A model generated the notes under the pieces. That model worked only from the letters and a program-made list of their open reading frames with translations. It was not told the DNA's origin and searched no databases. A DNA stretch of 64,000 nt, taken from positions 806,001 through 870,000 of the forward strand of contig NZ_JAKIJS010000001.1 of the NCBI RefSeq assembly GCF_021608225.1. The letters are read 5' to 3'. Of the stretch, positions 25,518 through 35,357 are shown piece after piece (the stretch's first letter is position 1; every line of letters begins with the position of its first letter). The stretch is from Pseudalkalibacillus berkeleyi (GTDB taxonomy: Bacteria; Bacillota; Bacilli; Bacillales; Fictibacillaceae). The position numbers were made by a program, and so were the translations under genes.

Positions 25518-28500
25518 ATGCAAAAGATCAACAAAGTACTTGTAGCAAATCGAGGGGAAATAGCAATACGTATTTTCAGAGCTTGTACAGAATTGAATAT
25601 CCGAACTGTAGCGGTATATTCTAAAGAAGATTCTGGATCGTTTCACCGTTACAAAGCGGATGAAGCTTACCTGATTGGTGAAGGGAAAAAGCCGATCGAT
25701 GCATATCTTGATATTGAAGGGATTATCGAAGTGGCAAAACGTTATGGCGTGGATGCCATTCATCCCGGTTATGGTTTTCTTTCTGAAAATATTCACTTCG
25801 CAAAAAGGTGTAGAGAAGAAGGAATCACTTTTGTAGGTCCTGAAACTGAACACCTGCTCATGTTTGGAGATAAAGTTAGAGCAAGAGAACAAGCAATTAA
25901 AGCAGACATTCCAGTTATTCCGGGTACTAATGGTCCCGTTGAAACAGTTGATGAAGTAAAAAGATTCGCGAACGAAAATGGGTTTCCAGTGATCATTAAA
26001 GCTACCCTTGGTGGTGGCGGTCGAGGGATGAGAATTGTTAGGAATATGGCTTCTCTTGAGGACGCATACGACCGTGCAAAATCTGAAGCTAGAGCCGCTT
26101 TCGGTAAAGATGAAATCTATGTAGAAAAGTTTGTAGAAGACCCAAAACATATTGAAGTACAAATCATAGCGGATAGCTATGGTAATGTTGTCCATTTACA
26201 TGATCGAGATTGCTCTGTACAAAGACGGCACCAAAAGGTTGTCGAAGTTGCTCCTAGTGTTTCATTAACGGAGGAGAAAAGGGAAGAAATATGTGAAGCA
26301 GCTGTTAAATTAATGAACAAAATTCAGTATGTGAATGCGGGTACCGTTGAGTTTCTTGTATCACCGGATGGTTCATACTATTTCATTGAAGTAAATCCCC
26401 GTGTGCAAGTAGAGCACACCATTACAGAAATGGTCACCGGTATTGATATCGTTCAGACTCAAATAATGATTGCTCAAGGCTATCAATTACATCAGGCGCC
26501 TATTTCTATACCTGCACAAGATCAGATTGCATGTCACGGTGTGGCCATACAGTGTCGTGTTACTACTGAAGATCCAGCTAACAATTTCATGCCAGATACC
26601 GGTAAGATTATGGCCTATCGTACAGGTGGTGGATTTGGTGTTCGCCTGGATGCAGGAAATGGGTTCCAAGGTGCTGTTATTACGCCACATTATGATTCTC
26701 TACTCGTTAAATTATCAACCTGGGCGCTTACGTTTGAACAAGCAGCGTCGAAAATGGTCCGTAACCTTAAGGAGTTTAGAATCCGCGGAATTAAGACGAA
26801 TATTGCATTTCTTGAAAATGTGATCAAACATGAACAGTTCGTTTCTGGTGAATACAATACGTCATTTATTGACACGACTCCTGAACTCTTTGTATTCCCT
26901 AAGCGTAAAGACCGTGGTACGAAAATGCTATCATACATCGCAAATGTTACAGTTAACGGTTTCCCTGGTCTAGGAATTCAAAGTAAACCGACAGCTAATA
27001 AACCTAGAATACCTTATGTAGACTTTACAAAAGCTCCTCCAGAAGGCTCTAAACAAATCTTGGACCGAGAAGGGGTACAAGGTTTAACGAATTGGATTAA
27101 ATCGAGAGAAGAAGTTTTATTAACAGATACTACTTTCAGAGATGCGCATCAGTCGTTATTAGCTACACGTGTACGAACACATGACTTATTGCAGATTGCT
27201 GAACCGACGGCAAAACACCTACCTGAACTCTTTTCAATGGAAATGTGGGGTGGCGCAACGTTCGATGTTGCGTATAGGTTCCTAAATGAGGACCCATGGG
27301 AGAGGTTGATTCAGCTAAGGAAGAAATCGCCTAACGTTTTATTCCAAATGTTATTAAGAGCTTCAAATGCAGTTGGATATAAAAACTATCCTGATAATGT
27401 CATTAAGGAATTTGTAAATAAGTCTGCATCAGCTGGAATTGATGTCTTTCGAATTTTCGATAGTTTAAATTGGATTGATGGCATGAAGGTTGCAATCGAG
27501 GCGGTTCGTGATACCGGTAAAGTAGCTGAGGCAGCAATTTGTTATACAGGTGATATACTAGATTCTTCTAGAAGTAAATACGACCTTAACTACTATTTGT
27601 CAATGGCGAAAGAACTTGAACAAGCAGGGGCACATATTCTTGCCATTAAAGATATGGCAGGACTCCTTAAGCCTCAAGCGGCGTATGAACTGATTTCGGC
27701 GTTGAAACAAGAGATTAATATTCCAATACACCTTCATACTCACGATACGAGTGGAAACGGAATCATGACTTATGCTAAAGCTGTTGATGCTGGTGTAGAC
27801 ATTGTAGATGTTGCAATCAGCTCTATGTCAGGATTAACTTCACAGCCAAGTGCTAATTCCTTGTATTACGCACTAGAAGGTAGCGGAAGACAACCGAATG
27901 TTTCTATCCCTAAATTAGAAGAATTATCTCACTATTGGGAAGATGTTCGTAAATATTATAAAGGTTTTGAAAGTGGAATGAACTCACCACATACTGAAAT
28001 ATATGAGCATGAAATGCCTGGAGGACAATACAGTAACCTACAACAACAAGCGAAGGCGGTAGGGCTTGGTCACCGTTGGGATGAAGTGAAGAAAATGTAT
28101 CGTAGAGTGAACGACCTCTTTGGTGATATTGTGAAAGTAACACCTTCTTCAAAAGTAGTTGGAGATATGGCCTTATATATGGTCCAAAATGATTTAACTG
28201 AAGATGATATTTATGAAAAAGGGGAAACACTTGATTTTCCTGATTCAGTCGTTGAAATGTTCCAAGGATATTTAGGACAACCATACCAAGGGTTTCCAAA
28301 AGATTTACAGAAAATCATCTTAAAAGGAAGAAAGCCTTTATCAGCTAGACCAGGGGAACTACTTGAACCGGTAGATTTCCAAGAGATGAAAGAGATGTTA
28401 TACCATAAATTAGATAGACCTGTTACAAGCCACGATTTAATTTCATACGCTCTTTACCCTAAGGTGTATATGGATCGTGAAAAAATGAATGAACAGTTCG

Positions 28501-28955
28501 GTAATATTAGTGTGTTAGACACACCTACGTTCTTCTATGGAATGAGATTAGGTGAAGAAATTGAAGTTGAAATTGAACAAGGAAAGACTTTAATCGTTAA
28601 ATTAGTTTCAATAGGAGAACCACAAAATGATGGTACGAGGACTGTATATTTCGAGTTGAATGGACAACCTCGTGAAGTTGTCGTTAAAGATGAAAATGTT
28701 AAAACAAATGTGGTTGCAAAGCCTAAAGCCGATAAAGCAAATGAAAAACATATCGGAGCTTCAATGCCGGGGACAGTCATCAAAGTCCTTGTAGCAAAAG
28801 GTGAAAAAGTCAAAAAAGGTGACCATTTGATGATTACAGAAGCGATGAAAATGGAAACAACCATTCAAGCACCTTATGACTCAGAAATTAAAGATATCCA
28901 CGTTGAGAATGGTACTACTTTACAACCAGGTGATTTGTTAATTGAATTAAATTAA
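25518..28955 (+). CDS. pycA: Pyruvate carboxylase
   Basis: 1145-residue biotin enzyme making oxaloacetate from pyruvate, the main anaplerotic step. Domains: ATP-grasp biotin carboxylase (1-about 450; HPGYGFLSEN, KATLGGGGRGMR, EVNPRVQVEHT), carboxyltransferase TIM barrel (about 530-830; TDTTFRDAHQSLLATRVRT, IKDMAGLLKP, HLHTHDTSGN), an allosteric/tetramerisation linker, and a C-terminal biotin domain with EAMKMET (biotinyl K1111). ATG 25518 with AAGGAGGA 9 nt upstream; the frame open to 25476 overlaps ftsW and is not used. Ends in a strong terminator. Confidence 0.98.
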   Translation: MQKINKVLVANRGEIAIRIFRACTELNIRTVAVYSKEDSGSFHRYKADEAYLIGEGKKPIDAYLDIEGIIEVAKRYGVDAIHPGYGFLSENIHFAKRCREEGITFVGPETEHLLMFGDKVRAREQAIKADIPVIPGTNGPVETVDEVKRFANENGFPVIIKATLGGGGRGMRIVRNMASLEDAYDRAKSEARAAFGKDEIYVEKFVEDPKHIEVQIIADSYGNVVHLHDRDCSVQRRHQKVVEVAPSVSLTEEKREEICEAAVKLMNKIQYVNAGTVEFLVSPDGSYYFIEVNPRVQVEHTITEMVTGIDIVQTQIMIAQGYQLHQAPISIPAQDQIACHGVAIQCRVTTEDPANNFMPDTGKIMAYRTGGGFGVRLDAGNGFQGAVITPHYDSLLVKLSTWALTFEQAASKMVRNLKEFRIRGIKTNIAFLENVIKHEQFVSGEYNTSFIDTTPELFVFPKRKDRGTKMLSYIANVTVNGFPGLGIQSKPTANKPRIPYVDFTKAPPEGSKQILDREGVQGLTNWIKSREEVLLTDTTFRDAHQSLLATRVRTHDLLQIAEPTAKHLPELFSMEMWGGATFDVAYRFLNEDPWERLIQLRKKSPNVLFQMLLRASNAVGYKNYPDNVIKEFVNKSASAGIDVFRIFDSLNWIDGMKVAIEAVRDTGKVAEAAICYTGDILDSSRSKYDLNYYLSMAKELEQAGAHILAIKDMAGLLKPQAAYELISALKQEINIPIHLHTHDTSGNGIMTYAKAVDAGVDIVDVAISSMSGLTSQPSANSLYYALEGSGRQPNVSIPKLEELSHYWEDVRKYYKGFESGMNSPHTEIYEHEMPGGQYSNLQQQAKAVGLGHRWDEVKKMYRRVNDLFGDIVKVTPSSKVVGDMALYMVQNDLTEDDIYEKGETLDFPDSVVEMFQGYLGQPYQGFPKDLQKIILKGRKPLSARPGELLEPVDFQEMKEMLYHKLDRPVTSHDLISYALYPKVYMDREKMNEQFGNISVLDTPTFFYGMRLGEEIEVEIEQGKTLIVKLVSIGEPQNDGTRTVYFELNGQPREVVVKDENVKTNVVAKPKADKANEKHIGASMPGTVIKVLVAKGEKVKKGDHLMITEAMKMETTIQAPYDSEIKDIHVENGTTLQPGDLLIELN

Positions 28956-28970
28956 TTAATGATTTCATAG

Positions 28971-29009
28971 AAAAAGCTATCCGGAACTTGAGTTCCGGAT
29001 AGCTTTTTT
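28971..29009 (+). terminator. Terminator of ftsW-pycA
   Basis: AAAAAGCTATCCGGAA pairs perfectly with TTCCGGATAGCTTTTT, then more T. Also usable on the minus strand for ctaA. Confidence 0.95.
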
Positions 29010-29059
29010 GCTGGGCGTGTAAAATTATTTGGTTTGTTTTGTTCATAGCCTATTAATAA

Positions 29060-29947
29060 TCATGACTTTCGTAGGAGTAACATAATTACGTAGCTTAACG
29101 TTGCAAATAAGATTGAAATAAACAAACCATGCATTAATCCAATGAATAGATTTAATTGAGTAAATATCATCAATGCACCAGATGTTACTTGCAGGGAAAC
29201 TAGTATAAGTAGGATGATGAATGATATATAGATCGGTTTGAGGTGCTTATAATACTTATGAATTTGGATGAAACTCAATAAAATCCATAGGAAGAACAAT
29301 CCTGCCAAAAATCTGTGCGTATAGTGAATCAATTCCAATTCATTTGTTGGAGGTAAGAACTCCCCATTACATAGAGGCCAACCTGAACATGCCAAGCTTG
29401 CTTTTGTGTGTCGCACGAGAGCTCCTGTGTATACGAGTGTGTAAAGATAGATAAATAATAGATATACATTCCATTTAAAGCCTCTGTCTAAATTTAAGAC
29501 AATTCGTTGTTTGCTACTTTCAAAAATTACCACCGCCAACAATACGACACTCGCAAACGAAATGAGAGAAAACCCAAAATGGAGTGCGAGTACAAATGAC
29601 GATTGTCCCCACACGACCGCTGCAGCACCTAGAAGGCCTTGAAACAAAATGAAGAACACAGATAAGAAGGAAAGAATCTTTACTTCTTTCGATTTTCGGA
29701 ATGTTAACCAAGCCCAGACTGCGAGAATGGTAACCATTAAGCCTAAAGTCGCAGAAACAATTCGATGACTATATTCAATTATAGTTTCTAATTCTGGTTG
29801 AGAGGGAAGAACTTCACCATAGCATAATGGCCAAGAATTTCCGCAACCCTCACCAGACCCTGTTGTCGTAACAATTGCCCCCATGAGTAAGACGAGTAGC
29901 ATACCTAAACTGGTCAGAACACTGTACAATTTTAATAAACGAGTCAT
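29060..29947 (-). CDS. ctaA: Haem A synthase
   Basis: Oxidises haem O to haem A for the caa3 oxidase. Eight membrane segments in two homologous halves. Each half has an extracellular cysteine pair (GCGNSWPLCYGE and ACSGWPLCNGE) and haem-ligating His in EYSHRI and HYTHRF. The start at ATG 29945-29947 (295 residues) has AGAAGGTG 7 nt upstream; the GTG at 29956 is within that site. Divergent from ctaB, as in B. subtilis. Confidence 0.95.
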   Translation of the reverse strand: MTRLLKLYSVLTSLGMLLVLLMGAIVTTTGSGEGCGNSWPLCYGEVLPSQPELETIIEYSHRIVSATLGLMVTILAVWAWLTFRKSKEVKILSFLSVFFILFQGLLGAAAVVWGQSSFVLALHFGFSLISFASVVLLAVVIFESSKQRIVLNLDRGFKWNVYLLFIYLYTLVYTGALVRHTKASLACSGWPLCNGEFLPPTNELELIHYTHRFLAGLFFLWILLSFIQIHKYYKHLKPIYISFIILLILVSLQVTSGALMIFTQLNLFIGLMHGLFISILFATLSYVIMLLLRKS

Positions 29948-30055
29948 ATGTGACACCTTCTCTTTACGGTTTACAAAAGTAATTATTCCCTATTGAAGCA
30001 TATATTTCAATGCTGTAGAGAAACTAAACTTATGTCGAATCAAGTCTAGTGTAAG

Positions 30056-30084
30056 TATACAAAATAATTGAATTCGTTTATAAT
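30056..30084 (+). promoter_or_regulatory. Candidate promoter in the ctaA/ctaB gap
   Basis: TATACA (30056-30061), 17-bp spacer, TATAAT (30079-30084). It would give ctaB a leader of almost 190 nt. The 332-bp gap (29948-30279) is AT-rich and holds no gene. In B. subtilis this gap binds ResD, which I cannot locate with confidence. Confidence 0.35.
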
Positions 30085-30279
30085 GTTAAAGGACATTTCA
30101 ATCGTGAATATCGTAACATATGTCTATGAAGCAATTCATTATAAATGTGAACAACCATAGACAATTTACGAAAACTGTTTTCACGAAGCCTATTTACTGA
30201 TAAATTAGAATAGGTGTTTTCCTATCGCTTATGATTGATGTAAGATATGGAAATAGAGTTTTATAAAGGAGGTGGAAGC

Positions 30280-31218
30280 ATGAGCAAAACGAATACAACA
30301 ACTTATGAAGCATCAAGCAGAGTTATGGAGCCAGGTCCTTTATCTGAAGCTAATCCGACTGGAACATGGAAAGACTTTCTGACGCTTGCGAAAATGGGAA
30401 TTGTCATGTCGAATCTCATTACAACTTTTGCAGGTTTTTGGATTGCTTTGCAAGTTACAGACGCTAACCTGATTGCGCACATCCCAACAGCAATATTGAC
30501 CCTACTTGGATCAGCGCTTGTCATTGCCGGAGGTTGTAGTTTAAATAACTATATTGATCGGGATATCGATCACTTAATGGAACGTACACATGAACGTCCG
30601 ACGGTTACTGGTAAGATCGATGCCAATCAAGTACTATGGGTCGGGATTACACTATCAGCAATCGGTACACTTCTATTAATGTTCGCCTCCTTGATGGCTG
30701 CACTACTTGGTGTGATTGGACTCTTTGTGTATGTCATCGTTTACACGATGTGGCTGAAGCGTACTCACTCAATTAATACAGTAGTGGGTGGAATTTCTGG
30801 GGCGATCCCACCGTTAATTGGTTGGGCCGCGGTAGATCCAAATCTTCATATGACGGCATGGCATTTATTCTTGATTATGTTTTTATGGCAGCCGCCTCAC
30901 TTCTTGGCATTAGCTATGAAAAGGTGTGAAGAATACCGCAAAGCCGGAATTCCTATGCTTCCTGTTGTTTCAGGTTTTAAAATGACGAAGCGACAAATGG
31001 TAGTTTATGTAGCAGCGTTGCTTCCGGTAAGTTTATACCTGTATCATTTTGGTACAATTTATGTAATTGTTGCATCAGTTCTTGGAGTAGGTTGGTTAGC
31101 TCTTGGTATATCAGGATTCTTTATGAAGAACGATATTAAGTGGGCTAGACTGATGTTTGTCTATTCCTTGAATTATTTAACCATTATGTTTGTGGTTATG
31201 ATTCTCGTCAATCACTAA
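30280..31218 (+). CDS. ctaB: Haem O synthase (protohaem IX farnesyltransferase)
   Basis: UbiA-type membrane prenyltransferase adding a farnesyl group to haem B. Seven to nine membrane segments. The first Asp-rich motif is [23 protein letters not shown], and the second conserved loop is [31 protein letters not shown]. 312 residues from ATG 30280, which has AAAGGAGGTG 5 nt upstream; the longer frame from 30247 would run through this site. Feeds CtaA and the oxidase encoded just downstream. Confidence 0.96.
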   Translation: MSKTNTTTYEASSRVMEPGPLSEANPTGTWKDFLTLAKMGIVMSNLITTFAGFWIALQVTDANLIAHIPTAILTLLGSALVIAGGCSLNNYIDRDIDHLMERTHERPTVTGKIDANQVLWVGITLSAIGTLLLMFASLMAALLGVIGLFVYVIVYTMWLKRTHSINTVVGGISGAIPPLIGWAAVDPNLHMTAWHLFLIMFLWQPPHFLALAMKRCEEYRKAGIPMLPVVSGFKMTKRQMVVYVAALLPVSLYLYHFGTIYVIVASVLGVGWLALGISGFFMKNDIKWARLMFVYSLNYLTIMFVVMILVNH

Positions 31219-31241
31219 GGGCGAATATTGTTTGCCCTTAG
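31215..31241 (+). other. Hairpin at the ctaB stop codon, no T run
   Basis: CTAAGGGC pairs perfectly with GCCCTTAG around an 11-nt loop. The stem includes the ctaB stop codon. Without a T tract it is more likely an mRNA-stabilising or processing hairpin between ctaB and ctaC than a terminator. Confidence 0.5.
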
Positions 31242-31306
31242 CGATTACATAAAGTTTGAAAAATCGTTCTTAAAGTACAACAGAGAAAGCGGGGTTTAAT
31301 TTAGTA

Positions 31307-32356
31307 ATGAAACGATGGCTACGTCTAGGGCGCATAGTTCCACTATTAGGAATCATGATGCTCGGCTTAATGGGTTGCGGTAACGAACAAATATCCGCAC
31401 TTCAACCACAAGGTAAGGGAGCAAGTGCAGTATTTGATTTAATGATCTTGAGTCTTGCTATCATGGTTGTCGTACTTGTAATCGTATTTATTCTATTTGG
31501 ATATGTTTTGGTGAAATTTAGAGAACGAAAAGGTGACGATTCAATTCCAGAACAGGTTGAAGGTAATCACCTGCTAGAAGTACTTTGGACAGCAATTCCA
31601 ATTGTATTGTTAGTTGTTCTTGCAGTACCAACCGTCACAGCGACATTTGATTTATCTGTCAGTGAGAAGAGTGCAGAGCAATCTGCAGACGGTGCTGAAG
31701 AAGATAAGGGTCCTATGACGATTAATGTAACCGCTCACCAATATTGGTGGGAGTTTGAGTATCCTGATCAAGAAATTGTAACGGCTCAGGAACTTTACTT
31801 GCCGGTTGACGAAAGAGTAAATGTTAATCTCTCCTCTGCAGATGTCATTCATTCTTTCTGGATTCCAACAATCTCAGGGAAAATGGATACAAATCCAGGA
31901 GACAAGTTGGAGAACAAAATGTGGTTACATCCTGAAAAAGTAGGTACATACCAAGGTGCATGTGCTGAGCTTTGTGGTGACTCGCATGCTTTAATGTACT
32001 TCAAAGTCAAAGTTCTTGAAAAAGACGACTTTAATGCTTGGGTGAAGAGCATGAAAGAAACGAAATACGATGATGCTCCATCACAAGTAGCACAAGGACA
32101 AAAGATCTTTGAAAGTAACTGCTTACAATGTCACGCAGTTGGTGACAAAGGTGGTAATGTTGGACCGTCTTTAACAGGTTTTTCTGATAATGAAAAGGTT
32201 GCAGGAATTCTTGAGCATAACAAAGACAATATTAAAAAGTGGATTAATGATCCACAAGATGTTAAACCTGGTAACAACATGCCAGACTTCGACTTTAATG
32301 AAAAACAGTTAGATGCACTAGCAGACTATTTATTGGAACTTAAAACCGCTGAGTAA
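31307..32356 (+). CDS. ctaC: caa3 oxidase subunit II with fused cytochrome c domain
   Basis: 349 residues. Lipoprotein signal (LMGC, C24), two membrane segments (about 45-70 and 92-112), a periplasmic-side cupredoxin domain with the CuA ligands H182, C219, E221, C223, H227 and M230 (CAELCGDSHALM), then a covalent haem c domain with CLQCH (272-276) and a likely axial Met in NNMPDF (M325). Accepts electrons from cytochrome c and passes them via CuA to subunit I. The fused haem domain defines the caa3 class. ATG start; the Shine-Dalgarno sequence is weak (GCGGGG 12 nt upstream). Confidence 0.97.
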   Translation: MKRWLRLGRIVPLLGIMMLGLMGCGNEQISALQPQGKGASAVFDLMILSLAIMVVVLVIVFILFGYVLVKFRERKGDDSIPEQVEGNHLLEVLWTAIPIVLLVVLAVPTVTATFDLSVSEKSAEQSADGAEEDKGPMTINVTAHQYWWEFEYPDQEIVTAQELYLPVDERVNVNLSSADVIHSFWIPTISGKMDTNPGDKLENKMWLHPEKVGTYQGACAELCGDSHALMYFKVKVLEKDDFNAWVKSMKETKYDDAPSQVAQGQKIFESNCLQCHAVGDKGGNVGPSLTGFSDNEKVAGILEHNKDNIKKWINDPQDVKPGNNMPDFDFNEKQLDALADYLLELKTAE

Positions 32357-32391
32357 GCGTAGTTTCAATCGCTTAATAAGGAGGTACTAAC

Positions 32392-34251
32392 GTGAGTAAC
32401 GCACATGCAGCGAATAAAAGCGTGCTATGGGATTGGCTGACAACAGTCGACCATAAGAAAATTGGAATACTTTACCTCATATCCGGCGGATTCTTCTTCT
32501 TAGTCGGTGGTTTAGAGGCAGTATTGATTCGTATTCAACTCATGAGCCCCGAAATGGCTTTCTTAACAGGGGACATGTATAACCAAGTATTGACGATGCA
32601 CGGTACAACCATGATTTTCTTGGCGGCCATGCCGGTGATTTTTGCATTTATGAACGCCGTTGTCCCCTTACAAATAGGGGCTCGAGATGTTGCCTTTCCT
32701 TTTGTTAACTCATTAGGATTTTGGTTATTCTTCTTCGGAGGGGTTCTTTTAAACTTAAGTTGGTTCTTAGGTGGCGCACCCGATGCGGGTTGGACCGCCT
32801 ACGCCCCATTATCCACTCAATCAAGTGGTCATGGTGTCGATTTCTATGTATTAGGATTACAGATTGCAGGTGCGGGTACATTAATGGGGGGGATTAACTT
32901 CCTCGTAACCATTATTAACATGAGAGCACCTGGGATGACGTTTATGCGCATGCCATTGTTTACATGGACAGCATTCGTAACGTCTGGACTCATCCTATTT
33001 GCATTCCCTGCATTAACAATCGGATTCTTCTTATTGATGTTTGATCGTGTATTCGAAGCAAATTTCTTCGATGCAAACATGGGTGGTAACGCCGTTATTT
33101 GGGAACACATCTTCTGGATTTTCGGACATCCTGAAGTGTACATCTTAATCTTACCAGCATTCGGAATCATTTCTGAAGTCGTTGCTACATTCTCGAAGAA
33201 GCGTTTGTTCGGATACAGTGCAATGGTATTTGCAACTGTATTAATCGGTTTCTTAGGATTCATGGTTTGGGCTCACCATATGTTCACAGTTGGACTTGGT
33301 GCAGTTGCGAACTCAATTTTTGCTGTCGCTACAATGGCGATTGCGATTCCTACAGGTGTTAAGATCTTTAACTGGGTCTTCACAATGTGGGGCGGTAGAA
33401 TAAAGTTCAACACAGCGAACTTATTTTCCGTCGGATTTATTCCAACGTTTGTAATGGGTGGAGTAACTGGTGTTATGCTTGCAGTAGCACCTGCTGACTA
33501 TCAATACCACGACAGTTATTTCGTTGTCGCTCACTTCCATTATGTTATTGTTGGTGGTCTTGTTCTAGGTTTATTCTCTGGACTTTATTATTGGTATCCT
33601 AGAATGTTTGGACTAATGCTTAATGAAGCATTAGGGAAATGGAATTTCTGGACGTTCTTTATTGGTTTCCACTTGACGTTCTTCCCTCAACATTTCTTAG
33701 GTTTGATGGGAATGCCACGCCGTTACTTTACTTATCCAGCTGAATTTGAGCTAGGATCACTAAATATGATTAGTACTGTCGGTGCAGGATTGATGTCAAT
33801 TGGTACAATTATTTTCTTAATTAACATCGTAGTTACACATGTGAAAGGTGAGAAGGTTAGTGGAGATCCTTGGGATGGACGTACGCTTGAATGGGCTATT
33901 CCAAACCCAACTCCTCATTACAACTTCTTGCAAACACCACTTGTACGAGGACTAGACGCACTATGGATTGAAAAGATGGCTGGTAATAAGAAAATGACGC
34001 CTGCAGAACCAGTTGGCGACATTCATATGCCAAACAATTCAATATTGCCGTTTGTCATGTCTCTTGGTTTCTTTATTGCAGGATTTGGCTTCATTTACTT
34101 CAATACAGCTGGTACACCAGCACTTATTGCGGTCATTGTAGGGTTAGGAATCGGTCTTGCTTGTATGTTCTTGAGATCATGGATTGATGACCATGGACAT
34201 CATCTGCATAAAGAGGATTTATTGAAAGAGGATAAGGGGGTAGACGTATAA
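32392..34251 (+). CDS. ctaD: Cytochrome c oxidase subunit I
   Basis: 619-residue catalytic subunit with 12 or more membrane helices; binds haem a, haem a3 and CuB and reduces oxygen to water. Visible: MHGTTMIFLAAMP (haem a His), WEHIFWIFGHPEVYILILPAFG (CuB His and the cross-linked Tyr), VWAHHMFTVGL (CuB His pair), and HFHYVIVGG (haem a3 and a ligands). GTG start with AAGGAGG 7 nt upstream. Overlaps ctaE by one base. Confidence 0.98.
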   Translation: MSNAHAANKSVLWDWLTTVDHKKIGILYLISGGFFFLVGGLEAVLIRIQLMSPEMAFLTGDMYNQVLTMHGTTMIFLAAMPVIFAFMNAVVPLQIGARDVAFPFVNSLGFWLFFFGGVLLNLSWFLGGAPDAGWTAYAPLSTQSSGHGVDFYVLGLQIAGAGTLMGGINFLVTIINMRAPGMTFMRMPLFTWTAFVTSGLILFAFPALTIGFFLLMFDRVFEANFFDANMGGNAVIWEHIFWIFGHPEVYILILPAFGIISEVVATFSKKRLFGYSAMVFATVLIGFLGFMVWAHHMFTVGLGAVANSIFAVATMAIAIPTGVKIFNWVFTMWGGRIKFNTANLFSVGFIPTFVMGGVTGVMLAVAPADYQYHDSYFVVAHFHYVIVGGLVLGLFSGLYYWYPRMFGLMLNEALGKWNFWTFFIGFHLTFFPQHFLGLMGMPRRYFTYPAEFELGSLNMISTVGAGLMSIGTIIFLINIVVTHVKGEKVSGDPWDGRTLEWAIPNPTPHYNFLQTPLVRGLDALWIEKMAGNKKMTPAEPVGDIHMPNNSILPFVMSLGFFIAGFGFIYFNTAGTPALIAVIVGLGIGLACMFLRSWIDDHGHHLHKEDLLKEDKGVDV

Positions 34252-34871
34252 TGAATGTAGGCGAACGCTTAACAGATGAAAACTTCCCTGAATCCCCTGA
34301 AAAAGCTACCCTGGAAGGTAAAAATAAATTTTTAGGATTCTGGTTGTTTTTAGGTGGAGAAACCGTACTATTTGCAACATTGTTCGGAACGTACCTAGGA
34401 TTACGTAATTCATTCGGTAAAGGCCCAGAAGCATCTGAGATTTTCCAATTGCCGATTGTTTTCATTGCTACCATGATTCTACTTACTAGTAGTTTGACAA
34501 GTGTGTATGCTGTGCTCGCTCTGAAACAAAATAATGTTAAGGCCATGAGAGCTTGGTTCTATGTTACGTTGTTACTCGGAGTTGCGTTCCTTGGGCTTGA
34601 AATTTATGAATTTGTACATTATGTACATGAAGGGCATACGTTCACATCAGGCGCATTCGGTTCAGCTTTCTATACGTTGGTTGGATTCCATGGTGGTCAC
34701 GTACTTTTCGGAGTCCTTTGGATTGCATCATTGCTAGTACGTAACAGCGGTCGTGGATTAACATTGTACAACGCACCTAAATATTATCTCTTTGCCCTCT
34801 ATTGGCACTTTGTAGACGTTGTTTGGGTGTTTATCTTCACAGTCGTTTATCTTATGGGAAAGGTGGGGTAA
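34251..34871 (+). CDS. ctaE: Cytochrome c oxidase subunit III
   Basis: 206 residues, five membrane helices, typical short bacterial subunit III with FWLFLGGETVLFATLFGTYLGLR and the C-terminal HFVDVVWVFIFTVVYLMG. Its ATG overlaps the ctaD stop (TAATG), indicating translational coupling. AAGGGGG near the end of ctaD serves as ribosome binding site. Confidence 0.97.
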   Translation: MNVGERLTDENFPESPEKATLEGKNKFLGFWLFLGGETVLFATLFGTYLGLRNSFGKGPEASEIFQLPIVFIATMILLTSSLTSVYAVLALKQNNVKAMRAWFYVTLLLGVAFLGLEIYEFVHYVHEGHTFTSGAFGSAFYTLVGFHGGHVLFGVLWIASLLVRNSGRGLTLYNAPKYYLFALYWHFVDVVWVFIFTVVYLMGKVG

Positions 34872-34874
34872 TTG

Positions 34875-35207
34875 ATGGCTAGTAATGAGCAAACAAATTC
34901 AGTCCATCACCACTCGTCCTTACAAAAGAAAATTAAGTTGAAACAAGAGCGTCGTCAACACAACGTTTCATTCGTTATGATGATTTTGTTAACAATTGTT
35001 GCATTTGCTGCAATTACAAGTGACGCTGTTTCAGACAAACTTGCTATTCTTTTCATTCTTGTACTCGCAGGTGTACAGGTATTCTTCCAACTTTACGTTT
35101 GGATGCACCTAGGTCATAAAGGACATGAATTCCCAATGTGGGGAATTGCAAGTGGCCTGATGATCGCAGTTATTACTGTAGGTACTTTGATGGGACTTAT
35201 TTGGTAA
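34875..35207 (+). CDS. ctaF: Cytochrome c oxidase subunit IV
   Basis: 110 residues, three membrane helices, with the family block FQLYVWMHLGHKGHEFPMWGI. His/Ser-rich N-terminal stretch (VHHHSSLQ). ATG 34875 preferred over the TTG at 34872 because AGGTGGGG lies 6 nt upstream. Last gene of ctaCDEF; in B. subtilis ctaG follows, but here a terminator does. Confidence 0.93.
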   Translation: MASNEQTNSVHHHSSLQKKIKLKQERRQHNVSFVMMILLTIVAFAAITSDAVSDKLAILFILVLAGVQVFFQLYVWMHLGHKGHEFPMWGIASGLMIAVITVGTLMGLIW

Positions 35208-35217
35208 GATGGATGAA

Positions 35218-35248
35218 AGGTTGGCCCGATACGGGTCAACCTTTTTTA
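35218..35248 (+). terminator. Terminator of ctaCDEF
   Basis: AGGTTGGCCC / GGGTCAACCT (one G-U pair), then TTTTTT. Confidence 0.9.
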
Positions 35249-35357
35249 TATGTAGAATGTTGGATATCTGCATGGTGTTTAATGATCCTTTAAAGGAATT
35301 TGTCTATTTAAGGATAAATAGTAATGAGAGGCAGATTTTGATCAAGGGGGTATAGAT

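Noticed and set aside
25512-26195. 227-residue minus-strand open frame inside pycA
   Set aside because: Composition is Phe/Ser/Tyr-rich nonsense, there is no ribosome binding site, and it lies wholly opposite the highly conserved biotin carboxylase domain.
32844-33263. 139-residue minus-strand open frame within ctaD
   Set aside because: Shadow of conserved oxidase helices; Asn/Pro/Lys-rich with no start signal.
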